A stretch of DNA of 64,000 nt from Streptomyces sp. NRRL S-350 (GCF_000719705.1 NZ_JOHO01000052.1:9397-73396), one strand, 5' to 3'. Positions 49,600 to 59,373 are shown, counted from the first letter of the stretch. The notes: generated by a model not told the origin, from the letters alone. Translations and numbers: made by a program.

Positions 49600-51891
49600 A
49601 TGCCGCCGTCCGCCCGCCCCACCCCCTCGGCCGCCGACCGGCCGGCCAAGCGCGCGGCACTGCGCCGCCTGGGCGAGTGGTGCGCGCGCCACTCGCTGAT
49701 CGTCATCGTGCTGTGGATCGTCGCCCTGGCCGGCGTCCAGGCCGCCAACAAGACGGTCGGCGGCACCTACTCGGACGACTTCTCGCTGCCCGGCACGCAG
49801 GCGCAGCAGGGCCGTGACGTGCTGCAGGCGCACGAGCCGGCCGCCGCGGGCACCAGCTCGCAGGTGGTGCTGCACGACGCCGCGCAGCTGGCCGGCTTCC
49901 AGCCGCAGATCGCCCAGGCGGTCTCCTCGCTCCAGCAGCTGCCGCACGTGATCGCGGTGCAGAGCCCGCTGCCGGCGCCGGGCCAGCCCGCGGTGCCGGG
50001 CGGGCCGCTGTCCGCCGACGGGCTGACGGGGTACATCACCGTCCGGTTCGACACGGCGCCGACCCTGCTGGGCACCGGCTACCTGGGCGGGGTGGACGCG
50101 GCCGTGGCGCCGTTGCGCCAGGCCGGCGTGCAGGTGGAGTACGGCGGTCCGCTGGGCGAGCTGGCCCGGCCGGCGCCGGACGACCGTTCCAGCGAGGCGA
50201 TCGGCTTCGCGGTGGCGGTCGTGGTGCTGCTGGTGGGGTTCGGCAGTGCCCTCGCGGCGGGGCTGCCGCTGGTGACGGCGCTGTTCGCGGCGGTGGTGGG
50301 GCTGGGGGTGCTGGGGCTGGTCGCGGCGCTGTCCACGTTCGCGACCGTCGCGCCCACCCTGGCGACGATGATCGGCATCGGGGTGGGCATCGACTACGCG
50401 CTGTTCCTGCTGACCCGTCACCGGCAGAACCTGATGGACGGCGTGGACCCGGTCGCCTCCGCCGGGCAGGCGGTGGCCACCAGCGGGCGCGCGGTGCTGG
50501 TCTCCGGCTGCACCGTGATCATCGCGCTGTCCGGGCTGTCGGTGTCGGGCATCTCCTTCATCGCCAAGCTCGGCGCGGCGGCGGCCGTGACCGTGGTGTC
50601 GGCGGTGTTCGGCGCGCTCACCCTGCTGCCGGCGCTGATGGGGCTGATCGGGCGGCGGATGGACCGCTTCGCCGTGCGCCGCCCGATCGCCGAGGCCGGC
50701 GGTGCGCAGGGCGGGGAGGGCGGGAGCTGGCACCGGTACGCGCGGCGGGTGGAGGCGCACCCGTGGCGGTACCTGGTGGCGGGGGTGGTGGTGCTGGCGG
50801 TGCTGTCGATCCCGTTGTTCTCCATCCAGCTCGGCCACATCGGCGACGGCGCGGACTCCACCGACTTCACCGACCGGCGGGCCTACGACCTGATGGCCCA
50901 GGCCTTCGGGCCGGGCTCGAACGCGCCTTTGACGGTGGTCGTGGACCAGAGCGCGGTGGCGGCGCAGTCGCGGCCGGCGGTGCTGGCCTCGGTGCAGCAG
51001 GCGCTGACCGGCCTGCCCGGGGCGGCGAGCAGCACGCCGGTGCAGACCAGTGCGGACGGGGCGGTGCTGTTCGGCACCGTGATCCCGGCGAGCGCCCCGC
51101 AGGACCGCGCCACCACCGACCTGGTCAACCGCCTGTCGGACACCGTGCTGCCCGCCGCGGTGGCCGGCACCGGTGCGAGGACCTACGTCACCGGCAACAC
51201 CGCGGCCCAGGTCGACTTCCTGGACATCGTGTCGAGCCGGCTGGTCCTGATCATCGCGGTGGTGGTCGGGCTGGCCTTCCTGATCATCCTGGCGGTCTTC
51301 CGCGGCCTGCTCGTCGCGGTCAAGGCCGCGGTGCTCAACCTGCTGTCGATCGCGGCCTCGTACGGGGTGGTGGTGGCGGTCTTCCAGTGGGGCTGGGGCG
51401 GGCCGGCGCTCGGGGTCGCGGGGAAGGTGCCGATCGAGAGCTACGTGCCGATGATGATGTTCGCGATCGTCTTCGGGCTGAGCATGGACTACGAGATCTT
51501 CCTGCTCTCGCGGGTGCACGAGGCCTGGCTGCGCACCGGGCGCAGCCAGGACTCGGTGGCGCACGCGCTGGAGATCACGGCCCGGGTGATCACCTGCGCC
51601 GCGCTGATCATGGTGAGCGTCTTCGCGGCGTTCATCGTCAGCGACAACGTGGTGATCAAGATGATGGGCCTGGGCCTGGCGGTGAGCGTGCTGGTGGACG
51701 CCACGGTCGTGCGGCTGCTGCTGGTGCCGGCGGTGATGACGCTGCTGGGCGCGGCGGCCTGGTGGACGCCGCGTTTCCTGGACCGGGTGCTGCCGCACAT
51801 CGACGCCGAGGGGCAGAGCGAGGGCGAGGGCGAGGTCGGCCTGGCCCCGGCGGGCGGCCGGGGCGGGGCGGGGCGGCGAGACGGCGGGTGA
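49600..51891 (+). CDS. MMPL family (RND-type) transporter
   Basis: This 763-aa protein has the MmpL layout: N-terminal helix 'SLIVIVLWIVALAGVQAANK', a large extracytoplasmic loop, then a five-helix block with 'IGIGVGIDYALFLLTRHRQN'. A second loop and second block with 'IVFGLSMDYEIFLLSRVHEA' follow. The two Asp in GxDYxxFLL motifs are the proton-relay residues. It exports lipids or drugs. It starts at ATG 49600 with GGGAG upstream. Confidence 0.92.
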   Translation: MPPSARPTPSAADRPAKRAALRRLGEWCARHSLIVIVLWIVALAGVQAANKTVGGTYSDDFSLPGTQAQQGRDVLQAHEPAAAGTSSQVVLHDAAQLAGFQPQIAQAVSSLQQLPHVIAVQSPLPAPGQPAVPGGPLSADGLTGYITVRFDTAPTLLGTGYLGGVDAAVAPLRQAGVQVEYGGPLGELARPAPDDRSSEAIGFAVAVVVLLVGFGSALAAGLPLVTALFAAVVGLGVLGLVAALSTFATVAPTLATMIGIGVGIDYALFLLTRHRQNLMDGVDPVASAGQAVATSGRAVLVSGCTVIIALSGLSVSGISFIAKLGAAAAVTVVSAVFGALTLLPALMGLIGRRMDRFAVRRPIAEAGGAQGGEGGSWHRYARRVEAHPWRYLVAGVVVLAVLSIPLFSIQLGHIGDGADSTDFTDRRAYDLMAQAFGPGSNAPLTVVVDQSAVAAQSRPAVLASVQQALTGLPGAASSTPVQTSADGAVLFGTVIPASAPQDRATTDLVNRLSDTVLPAAVAGTGARTYVTGNTAAQVDFLDIVSSRLVLIIAVVVGLAFLIILAVFRGLLVAVKAAVLNLLSIAASYGVVVAVFQWGWGGPALGVAGKVPIESYVPMMMFAIVFGLSMDYEIFLLSRVHEAWLRTGRSQDSVAHALEITARVITCAALIMVSVFAAFIVSDNVVIKMMGLGLAVSVLVDATVVRLLLVPAVMTLLGAAAWWTPRFLDRVLPHIDAEGQSEGEGEVGLAPAGGRGGAGRRDGG

Positions 51892-51949
51892 CCTGGGTGT
51901 CGTGCGCGTCGGGCCGCGTACAAAAGCCGGACCCGGGTAGCGGAACGGC

Positions 51950-53053
51950 ATGCTGACACTCGGAGTCGAGGAAGAGTACCTGCTGGTCGACCCCCGCGAC
52001 GGCACGCCGCTGCCCCGGGCCGCGGAGGTCCTGGCCACCGCCTCCCTGGCGCCCGCGCTGCGCCCCGCGGAGGCGCAGCACGAGCTGCTCCAGGTGCAGG
52101 TGGAGACCGCGACCCCGGTCTGCGAGGACCTGGCGTCCGTCGCCCGCCACCTGACCCGGGTGCGCGCGGGCCTGAGCGCGGCCGCCGCCCAGCACGGCTG
52201 CCGGATCGTGCCCGTCGGTTCGGCCCCGTTCGGGCCGGACGGCCGGGTGCCGGTCACGGACGCCGAACGCTACCTGCGGGCCCGCTGCCAGGCGCCCGCG
52301 CTGGTCGACGACCTGATGCTGAACGGCATGCACGTCCACGTGGGCGTCCAGGACGAGGAGGAGCGCCTGGGCGCCCTGGTGCGGCTGCGGCCCTGGCTGC
52401 CGGTGCTGATCGCGCTGAGCGCCAACTCGCCCTACTGGCGGGGGGAGGACACCCACTTCGCCAGCTGGCGCACCGTCCACTTCGACCAGTGGGCGGTCAG
52501 CGGCCCGCCGCCCGCCTTCCGCGACGCCGCCGACCACCGGCGGCGGGTGGCGGCGCTGCGGGCCGCGGAGGCGATCGCCGACGCGGGCCAGCTCTACTGG
52601 CACGCCCGGCTGTCCGAGCGCTACCCGACGGTGGAGGTGCGGGCCACGGACGTGCAGTTGACGGTCGCCGACGCCGAGCTGTTCGCCGGCCTGGTCCGGG
52701 CCCTGGTCACCACGGCCGTCCTGGAGGAGCGGGAGGGGCGCCCGCGCCCCGACACCCCCGACGAGCTGCTGCGCGCCGCCACCTGGCACGCCGCCCGCAC
52801 CGGCGTGCACGGCCGGCTGGTCTCCCCCACCGACGGCACCGCCCGCCCGGCCGCCGCCGTGGTCGAGGAGCTGCGCGCCTACGTCGCGCCCGGTCTGGAG
52901 GCGGCCGGCGACACCGGCCGGGTGGCCGGGCTGTGGTGGGCCTTCGAGCGTGCGGGCAGCGGCGCCGACCGCCAGCGCCGCTGGTACCGCGAGCACGGCC
53001 GCGAGGGTCTGGCCGCGCACCTGGCGGGCTCCACCATGACCCGCACGCCCTGA
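51950..53053 (+). CDS. Glutamate-cysteine ligase-like (YbdK-type carboxylate-amine ligase)
   Basis: This 367-aa enzyme has the GCS2 signature 'TLGVEEEYLLVDPRDGTPLP' at the N-terminus, followed by 'GMHVHVGVQDEEER' and 'LLRAATWHAARTGVHGRLV' late in the chain. It ligates glutamate to an amine-bearing compound using ATP. Actinomycetes use mycothiol, so the product is unlikely to be glutathione. The start follows no strong ribosome binding site. Confidence 0.88.
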   Translation: MLTLGVEEEYLLVDPRDGTPLPRAAEVLATASLAPALRPAEAQHELLQVQVETATPVCEDLASVARHLTRVRAGLSAAAAQHGCRIVPVGSAPFGPDGRVPVTDAERYLRARCQAPALVDDLMLNGMHVHVGVQDEEERLGALVRLRPWLPVLIALSANSPYWRGEDTHFASWRTVHFDQWAVSGPPPAFRDAADHRRRVAALRAAEAIADAGQLYWHARLSERYPTVEVRATDVQLTVADAELFAGLVRALVTTAVLEEREGRPRPDTPDELLRAATWHAARTGVHGRLVSPTDGTARPAAAVVEELRAYVAPGLEAAGDTGRVAGLWWAFERAGSGADRQRRWYREHGREGLAAHLAGSTMTRTP

Positions 53054-53099
53054 GCCGTCCGCCGAGGCCGGGCGCGGCGCGCGGCTCAGGGCGTGCGGG

Positions 53100-54323
53100 T
53101 CAGGCCAGGCCGCCGACCGAGGGGAGGGAGACGGTGCTCAGGGCGGCGGGCTGCCACTCGATCATCATGATCGTGGCGTCGTCGGAGAGCGTGTTGTTCT
53201 GGTGCTCCAGGATGGCGTGGATGAGTCGGCGCAGCGCCTCGGGTGTCTCCTCGCCGGCGGCGGTGGCCCGGATGACGAAGTCGGTGAAGCGGTCGAGCCC
53301 GAAGAGTTCGCCGCCCGCGCCCCTGGCCTCGGTCACGCCGTCGGTGTAGACCAGCAGCCGGTCGCCCGGCTGGAGCCGGCAGCTCTGGACGGTGCGGGGC
53401 ACGCCGGAGAACGTGCCCAGGCCCAGGGGCGGTTCCGAGGTGTGGGCGAGGGCGTCGCCGACGACCTGCTGGTCGCGGATCAGCAGGGGCTGGGGGTGGC
53501 CGCAGTTGATCCAGTGCAGGGCTCCGGCGGCCACGTCCAGGCGCAGCAGGATGCCGGTGGCGAAGCGGTCGGGCAGCCAGTGCTGCAGGGAGTCGTCGAT
53601 GGTGGCGGCGAGGTCGGGCAGGTCGGCGCCGTTGCGCCGGGCGTTGCGGCAGGCGGCGAGGGCGACGGCGGCGGTCAGGCCGGAGGCGAGGTCGTGGCCC
53701 ATGGCGTCGAGGACGGTGGCGTGCAGGACGCCGGAGGCCAGGGAGTGGTCGAAGGCGTCGCCGCCGAGGTCGTAGGCGGGTTCCAGGACGGCGGTCGACA
53801 CGACCCGGTGGGTGCAGACGGTGCGCGGCGGCAGGAAGGCGCGCAGCATCTCCGCGGGCAGGCTCATGGGTTCCGCTCGGGTGCCCAGGGCGTAGCTGTC
53901 GCTGGTGTCGCGCTTGGAGGTGATCACCATGGCGAGCAGGGCGGCGAGCAGGCGGCAGCGGTGCAGTGCTTCCCGGTTGAGGTCGGTGGTGCTGAGGCAC
54001 AGGACGCCGAGGCGTTCGGCTCCGTCGGCCATGGGGAACCAGGCCACCAGGCCGGTGTCGTCCTCGGTGACGCGCAGGGAGCCGGTGCGGAAGGCCCAGC
54101 CGGCGCTGGTGCCGTCGATCGGCAGGGCCGGGCCGTCGTCGATGGGGACGAGGCGGTGCTGCTGGATGTCGGCGAGGTAGACGGTGCTGGAGCCGATGCC
54201 GAGGGCGCGGGTGTACTGCTGGGCGATGGCCGGTACGTCCTTGGGATCGAGGGTGCGTCCTGAGGCGAGGAACCGTTCCAGCAGCAGCTCGGCGGGGCTG
54301 AGTGGCGGTGTCGGGTCGGCCAT
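53100..54323 (-). CDS. PP2C (SpoIIE-type) phosphatase
   Basis: This 407-aa protein has a GAF-like N-terminal domain (residues 1-165) and a SpoIIE domain with the same acidic motifs as the 22983 paralogue (DLGGDAFDH, LDAMGHDLASG, YTDGVTEARGAGGELFG, LSDDATIMMIEW). It likely dephosphorylates the STAS protein at 59374 or a homologue. ATG 54323 follows GGAGGA. It converges with the glutamate-cysteine ligase-like gene. Confidence 0.88.
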   Translation of the reverse strand: MADPTPPLSPAELLLERFLASGRTLDPKDVPAIAQQYTRALGIGSSTVYLADIQQHRLVPIDDGPALPIDGTSAGWAFRTGSLRVTEDDTGLVAWFPMADGAERLGVLCLSTTDLNREALHRCRLLAALLAMVITSKRDTSDSYALGTRAEPMSLPAEMLRAFLPPRTVCTHRVVSTAVLEPAYDLGGDAFDHSLASGVLHATVLDAMGHDLASGLTAAVALAACRNARRNGADLPDLAATIDDSLQHWLPDRFATGILLRLDVAAGALHWINCGHPQPLLIRDQQVVGDALAHTSEPPLGLGTFSGVPRTVQSCRLQPGDRLLVYTDGVTEARGAGGELFGLDRFTDFVIRATAAGEETPEALRRLIHAILEHQNNTLSDDATIMMIEWQPAALSTVSLPSVGGLA

Positions 54324-54441
54324 TCCTCCAGGGGAAGCCCTGTCGGTGGCGGACGCGACCGGAGGGCGCCGTCCGGCGGTGCCCTCGGGGGGCTCTGCCG
54401 GACGGCGCCCTGTCCGCCCTCTTTGTCCGTCCCGGCCGGTT

Positions 54442-54660
54442 CTACCCGGCGTCCTCGCCGCGTTCGTCGGGGTCGAGGCGGCGGGCCCGGCCGGGTTCGG
54501 CGGTGGTCGCGTCGCCCTGCTCCTCGGCGGGGGGCTCCTCGGTGGGGGTCTCGTCGGTGGGGGTCTCGTCGTGGGCGGGGCTCTCCTGCGCGGGAGTGCC
54601 GTCGTCCGTGTCGTGGTGCAGCGGCACGCCGCCCGCGCCGCCCTGGGGGATCTCGTTCAC
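54442..54660 (-). CDS. Small acidic disordered protein
   Basis: This 72-aa ORF starts at GTG 54660 with AAGGAG six bases upstream: VNEIPQGGAGGVPLHHDTDD... It then has repeats of DETPTDETPTEEPPAEE, very acidic and Pro/Thr-rich. It is predicted to be disordered. An AGCAAGGACCCGA-type DNA repeat (54667-54735) precedes it. Function is unknown. Confidence 0.55.
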   Translation of the reverse strand: MNEIPQGGAGGVPLHHDTDDGTPAQESPAHDETPTDETPTEEPPAEEQGDATTAEPGRARRLDPDERGEDAG

Positions 54661-54828
54661 CGTCGGCTCCTTGCTCGGGTCCTTGCTCGGGGCTTGGTCG
54701 GGTCCTTGCTGGTGTCCTCGGTCGGGTCCCCGGTCGTGGCGGACTCGCCGGTCGTCTCGCGGATGCCCGGGGCGGCGCGCGGCAATCCGCCGGGTGTCGG
54801 TCTGCGCCGCAGGGGCAGACGCCGGGGC

Positions 54829-55908
54829 GTGAACCCGATCGAACGCGCCCTGCGGGGCGTGGACGGCTTCCAGCAGCGCCACCGGGCTCCCGGCGTGGTG
54901 ATCGGCGTGGTGCGCAAGTACGGGGACGACCGGGGCGGGCTGCTGTCCGCGCTGATCACCTACTACGGCTTCGTCGCACTGATCCCGCTGCTGCTCCTGC
55001 TCAGCACCGTCCTCGGCTTCGTCCTGCACGGCCATCCCGGCGCCCAGCGCTCGGTGCTGGACTCCGCGCTCGCCGACTTCCCGATCATCGGCGACCAGCT
55101 GCGCCAGAACGTCCACTCCCTGCAGGGCAGCGGCCTGGCCCTGCTCATCGGCGCGCTCGGCATGCTGTACGGGGCGCTGGGCATCGCGCAGGTCCTGCAG
55201 CACGCGATGGCCGAGGTCTGGAACGTGCCCGGGGTGCAGCGGCCCGGCTACTGGCCGCGGCTGGTGCGCAGCCTGCTGCTGTTCGCGGTCCTGGGCACCG
55301 GGCTGCTGCTGGGCACGGCGGCCGCCTCCCTGGTCGGCACCGCCCTGGGCGGGGTGCCCGCCCGGATCGGGGGCCTGGTCGTGTCGGCGCTGGTGAACAC
55401 CGCGCTGTGCCTGGCCTGCTTCCGGGTGCTCACCCCGCGGGAGGTCCCGACCCGGTTGCTGTGGCCGGGCTGCGCGATCGCCGGGCCGCTGTTCACCGTC
55501 CTCCAGGTGTTCGGCTCGCTGCTGGTCACCCACGAGCTGCGCCACGCGGGCCAGGTCTACGGCTTCTTCGCGACCGTGATCGGCCTGCTCTCCTGGCTCT
55601 ACCTGGCCGCGCAGGTCACCGTGTACGCGGCCGAGACCAATGTGGTGCTCGCCCGCCGGCTGTGGCCGCGCAGCCTGCTGCAGCCGCCGCTGACGGACGC
55701 GGACGAGGCGGTCCTGTCCTCCGTCGCCCGGCAGGAGGAGCGCCGGCCCGAGCAGCGCGTCGACGTCTCCTTCCACGACGGGGAGGAGCCCGGGGAGCCA
55801 GGAGACACCGGGGGCACCGGCGCCGACGGCTCTGACGGCCCTGACAGCACCGGCGGCCCTGACAGCACCGGCGGCACCGAGCGCCCTGTTCGACCCGATT
55901 CCTCCTGA
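54829..55908 (+). CDS. YihY/BrkB family membrane protein
   Basis: This 359-aa protein has six membrane segments typical of the BrkB/YihY family (LLSALITYYGFVALIPLLLL, GFFATVIGLLSWLYLAAQVT, followed by YAAETNVVL). The C-terminal tail is acidic and contains a perfect DGPDSTGG-like repeat encoded by an 18-bp DNA duplication (55843-55880). Function is unknown; it has been proposed as a transporter. It begins at GTG 54829 with a weak ribosome binding site. Confidence 0.88.
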   Translation: MNPIERALRGVDGFQQRHRAPGVVIGVVRKYGDDRGGLLSALITYYGFVALIPLLLLLSTVLGFVLHGHPGAQRSVLDSALADFPIIGDQLRQNVHSLQGSGLALLIGALGMLYGALGIAQVLQHAMAEVWNVPGVQRPGYWPRLVRSLLLFAVLGTGLLLGTAAASLVGTALGGVPARIGGLVVSALVNTALCLACFRVLTPREVPTRLLWPGCAIAGPLFTVLQVFGSLLVTHELRHAGQVYGFFATVIGLLSWLYLAAQVTVYAAETNVVLARRLWPRSLLQPPLTDADEAVLSSVARQEERRPEQRVDVSFHDGEEPGEPGDTGGTGADGSDGPDSTGGPDSTGGTERPVRPDSS

Positions 55909-55962
55909 TCCCTGCCGATCACTCCTGATTCGCCCCGGCCGGCCGCGGGCACATGCCCACGT

Positions 55963-56745
55963 ATGGGCGAGCGACATCACAGCGAGCCGGACGCCGCGGT
56001 CGGCCGGGCCGAGGCCCTGCGCCTGACCGACGAGCTGCGTGCGGCGGCAGCGGAGGCACGCACCTCCGCCCTGGTACTGACCCGGCGGGTGCGCGCGGCG
56101 TACGGCGCCCGGGTCTGGACGGCGCTCGGCTTCCCCTCGTGGGGCGCCTACGCCATGGCCGAACTCGGCCTCTCCCGGCCGACGGCCTACCGGCTGCTGG
56201 ACCTCGCGGCCGTGGCCGAGGCGATCGAGGAGACCGTGGAGCGCGAGGTCGGGCCCTCGCTCTCCCACACGTGGGACACCTGGCCGGTGCTGTCCGTGCA
56301 GGCGGTCGTCGACCTGCGCGGGCGCCTGGCCGAGCTGGCCGACCTGGTCGCCGAGCGGCTGGCCCGGGTGCGTGCCGAGGCCGGCCCCGGGCCGGTGCGG
56401 GCCGCCCTGGTGGGTGCCGCCGTCGCGGACGCCGTCACCGAGCTGCGCGAGCGCCCGGACGTGCCGCCCGTCGACCTCCAGAGCGTGCAGAGCCCCGAGG
56501 GCCACGACGTCGAGGCCTGGCGCGCCGTCGTCGCCCGGGGCCTGGAGGCGCAGCAGCGGCTGCTGGGCGACTTCCGGGAGCTGGGCCTGCTGGCCCTGCG
56601 GGTCGCGCCGGGCTACGTCTCGGACCACGACGCCGAGGCGGTGCTGCACCTGCTCGGGAAGGAGATCGGCAGCACCTGCGAGGAGCTGATGGCCGGCCGC
56701 CGCTACGCGCTGACCGGCGACGCCCGCGCGGTCGAGGGCCGCTGA
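55963..56745 (+). CDS. Hypothetical HTH-containing protein
   Basis: This 260-aa protein is mostly helical. Near residues 55-85 it has an HTH-like run, 'YAMAELGLSRPTAYRLLDLA', which resembles replication- or SpoOJ-type small DNA-binding helices. Later 'HDVEAWRAVVARGLEAQQRL' and a C-terminal 'GKEIGSTCEELMAGRRYALT' complete it. No family is recognised. DNA binding is an inference. Confidence 0.6.
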   Translation: MGERHHSEPDAAVGRAEALRLTDELRAAAAEARTSALVLTRRVRAAYGARVWTALGFPSWGAYAMAELGLSRPTAYRLLDLAAVAEAIEETVEREVGPSLSHTWDTWPVLSVQAVVDLRGRLAELADLVAERLARVRAEAGPGPVRAALVGAAVADAVTELRERPDVPPVDLQSVQSPEGHDVEAWRAVVARGLEAQQRLLGDFRELGLLALRVAPGYVSDHDAEAVLHLLGKEIGSTCEELMAGRRYALTGDARAVEGR

Positions 56746-56760
56746 GGTCGGCGGGGGCGG

Positions 56761-57993
56761 TCAGCGCCGGGGCGGTCCCCCTCGGCTGCGGGGTATGCCG
56801 TCGGCGCCCCCGGAAGCCCGGGGCACGGCGGCGTCCTCGGGCGGCCGGGCCGCGGCGTCGGCGGGCCCGGGGGCCCAGGGGGTGGCGTCGGCGGGCCCGG
56901 ACGGCCAGGGCGCGGCGTCGGCGGGCCCGGGGGTGGCGTCGGCGGGCCCGGGGGTCGGGCGCCCGCCGGGCGCGTCCGTGACGGACAGGCGCGGCAGGGC
57001 GTACGGGTGGTGGTCGCGCAGGAAGCCGACGAGGTGTTCGCGCAGCTGGCAGCGCAGCTCGAAGGCGTCGGCGCCGTCGGCCGCGGTGGCCAGCACCCGG
57101 ACCACGATGGTGGTGGGGGTGGTGTCGACGACCTGGAGGGCGCTGCCCTGGCCGTCCCACAGCTTGTTGTCGGCCAGGAAGGCGTCGAACTCCTCCCGCA
57201 GCAGCCCGATGGGGGCCTGGTGGTCGAGGTGGAGCAGCGCGGTGCCGGTGATCCGGCTGGAGCGGCGCGACCAGTTCTCGAAGGGGTGGCCGACGAAGTA
57301 GGAGATCGGCATCACCAGCCGGCGCTGGTCCCAGGTCTCTATCACCACGGCCGTCAGGGTGATCTCCTCCACCGTCCCCCACTCGCCGCCCACCACGACC
57401 ACGTCGCCGATCCGGGCGAGGTCGCCGAAGGCCATCTGGACGCCGGCGAAGACGTTGGCCAGGGTGCTCTGGGCCGCCACGCCCGCCACCACGCCGACCA
57501 GGCCGGCGGAGGCGAGCAGGCTCGTGCCGATGCCGCGCACCGCCGGGAAGGTCATCAGGACCGCGCCCAGCGTCACCAGGGCGACGATCGCCTGGCCGAT
57601 GCGGCCGAGCAGGTCGGCCTGGGTGCGGGCGCGGCCGGCCCACGCCGGGTCGCGGCGGTGCACGGCCAGGCGCAGGGTGCTGTCCACGAGCAGGGCCACG
57701 ACGCGGGCGCACAGCCATCCGCCGGAGGCGATGGCGAGGATCACCGTCAGGTGGCGCAGGGCCTCGCCGGCGGCGGGCGGTGCGGCGACCCACGGCAGGG
57801 CGCCGAGCAGGAGCAGGCACGCCGTCAGGCCCAGGATCGGCAGCCGGCACCGGCGCACCAGTCTCGGTACGCCGGCGGTGCCCGCGCGGACGGCCAGTCG
57901 CCGCACCGCGGTCTGGGTGATCCGGTCCAGGCCGTACGCGAAGAGGGCCGCCGCGGCGCTCGCGAGTGCCAGGCGTACCAGACTCCACCACAT
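56761..57993 (-). CDS. MscS-type mechanosensitive channel
   Basis: This 410-aa protein has about five membrane segments. The MscS pore/beta region is 'GLVGVVAGVAAQSTLANVFA' (pore helix) followed by 'FGDLARIGDVVVVGGEWGTV' (beta domain). A C-terminal Pro/Ala tail contains tandem repeats of G-P-A-D-A type (about residues 345-385), encoded by GGCGTCGGCGGGCCCGG-like DNA repeats. It gates on membrane tension. GGAAGGGG precedes ATG 57993. Confidence 0.88.
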   Translation of the reverse strand: MWWSLVRLALASAAAALFAYGLDRITQTAVRRLAVRAGTAGVPRLVRRCRLPILGLTACLLLLGALPWVAAPPAAGEALRHLTVILAIASGGWLCARVVALLVDSTLRLAVHRRDPAWAGRARTQADLLGRIGQAIVALVTLGAVLMTFPAVRGIGTSLLASAGLVGVVAGVAAQSTLANVFAGVQMAFGDLARIGDVVVVGGEWGTVEEITLTAVVIETWDQRRLVMPISYFVGHPFENWSRRSSRITGTALLHLDHQAPIGLLREEFDAFLADNKLWDGQGSALQVVDTTPTTIVVRVLATAADGADAFELRCQLREHLVGFLRDHHPYALPRLSVTDAPGGRPTPGPADATPGPADAAPWPSGPADATPWAPGPADAAARPPEDAAVPRASGGADGIPRSRGGPPRR

Positions 57994-58278
57994 CGTCCGT
58001 TCTCCCCTTCCGCCCCGGGCGTTGCGCCCGGGCCTTCCCGCCGGTCCTTCCCGGCGGGCCGCGCGTTCCGGGCGGCGGGCGGTTCGCGCCGCGTGGGCCC
58101 GGTGTCGTCCTGCTCGCCTATCCCGGCCGGGCGCGGCCATGCCTGCCGACGTGCCGTCAGGGCGCGGCGGGCCGGGAGCGGGGGTGGCATGGAACGGGCG
58201 GGTGGGGGCAGCCGGTCATCGCGCGTGCGCGCAGGGCCGGGCGAACGCCCGGCCCGTGGCCGTGGAAGGGAGACGGGC

Positions 58279-58644
58279 ATGAGTGGGAACGTCGACATCT
58301 GGGAGTTCCGCAGTGATTCCGGCCACACCGCCGGGACGGACCTCATCGGGTTCCACGTGGAGGCGCAGGACGGCCCGATCGGCAAGGTGGACAAGCTGTC
58401 GGAGGAGGTGGGGACGCAGTACCTGGTGGTGGACACCGGTCCCTGGATCTTCGGCAAGCGGGTGCTCCTGCCGGCCGGCACCGTCACCCGGATCGAGATC
58501 GCGGAGCAGAAGGTGTACGTCGACCGGACCAAGGAGGAGATCCGCCGCAGTCCCGACCTGGAGGAGGGCCGGGGGGAGGCGGAACTCGACGTCCGGGACC
58601 GGTACGGGCTCTACTACGCCCCGTTCTACACCCGCATCATCTGA
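58279..58644 (+). CDS. PRC-barrel domain protein
   Basis: This 121-aa protein (MSGNVDIWEFRSDSGHTAGT...) has one PRC barrel with 'FHVEAQDGPIGKVDKLSEEV' and 'LVVDTGPWIFGKRVLLPAGT', nearly the same core as the protein at 8953. A C-terminal charged segment ends in 'GLYYAPFYTRII'. GGAAGGGAGAC precedes ATG 58279. It lies beside the MscS gene (divergent) and is followed by a strong terminator. Confidence 0.87.
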   Translation: MSGNVDIWEFRSDSGHTAGTDLIGFHVEAQDGPIGKVDKLSEEVGTQYLVVDTGPWIFGKRVLLPAGTVTRIEIAEQKVYVDRTKEEIRRSPDLEEGRGEAELDVRDRYGLYYAPFYTRII

Positions 58645-58692
58645 GCCTGCGACGGCCCGCGGCCCGCGGGCCGTCGAGCGGCCGCCCCGCGT

Positions 58693-58740
58693 ACGGCGCC
58701 GTGCCCGGTGAGGGGGCTCCCTCGCCGGGCACGGCGCCGT
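58693..58740. terminator. Long hairpin terminator
   Basis: Bases 58693-58714 pair with 58719-58740 with one G-U pair. It separates the PRC-barrel gene from the convergent ATPase gene. Confidence 0.7.
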
Positions 58741-58761
58741 GGGGTGGTAGTTGGCGGTGGG

Positions 58762-59241
58762 TCAGTCGCCGGCCAGTCGCCCGGCGTCGACCTCGGCCCA
58801 GATCGTCTTGCCCTGGCTGTGCGGCTCGGCGCCCCAGCGGTCGCAGGTGCGCTGCACGATGAACAGGCCGTGGCCGCCGGGCAGGGACGGCTCGTGCGGG
58901 CGCTGCGGGGTGGGCATGGCGGGGCTGCGGTCGCTGACCTCGACCCGCAGCCGGGCCCTGGTGGCGTCCAGGACGAGCTCCAGCGGGCCGTCGCCGTGCA
59001 GCATGGCGTTGGCGACGAGTTCGGCGACCAGCAGGACGACGTCCGCGGCGGGGCCCTCGTGGGCGTCGACCGGGTGGGAGGACGCGTACCAGTCGCCGAA
59101 GGCCTGGAGGGTGAAGGCCCTGGCCCTGGCGACCGGCTTGGGGAGCCCGGCCAGGGTCAGCCGTCTGCGTTGGCCGCCCGGGGGCAGCGCGGGCCCGGCC
59201 CGGTGCGGATCGCCGTCCAGGGTCCCCCGGCTCATCGTCAT
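58762..59241 (-). CDS. RsbW-like ATP-binding anti-sigma kinase
   Basis: This 159-aa HATPase_c_2 protein has the N box 'LVAELVANAMLHG' (about residues 84-96) and the G box 'GGHGLFIVQRTCDRWG' (about 121-136). Such proteins hold sigma factors inactive or phosphorylate STAS partners. It is the minus-strand gene downstream of the STAS gene. ATG 59241 or 59235 could start it. Confidence 0.87.
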   Translation of the reverse strand: MTMSRGTLDGDPHRAGPALPPGGQRRRLTLAGLPKPVARARAFTLQAFGDWYASSHPVDAHEGPAADVVLLVAELVANAMLHGDGPLELVLDATRARLRVEVSDRSPAMPTPQRPHEPSLPGGHGLFIVQRTCDRWGAEPHSQGKTIWAEVDAGRLAGD

Positions 59242-59373
59242 GTGAGGGCACCCTTTCGGATCGGCGGCGGTTGTCGCATGGTCGGTTTCCCGGCGCTTTC
59301 CGGATTATGCACCGCCCGGGCCGCGGGCCGTGGCCGGAATACCGCCTCCGGTGCGGAAGCCGGCCGTCCGGGT

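Noticed and set aside
49510..52257. 915-aa minus-strand ORF over the MMPL gene
   Set aside because: His/Arg/Gln-rich antisense frame with no domain; MMPL motifs are on the plus strand.
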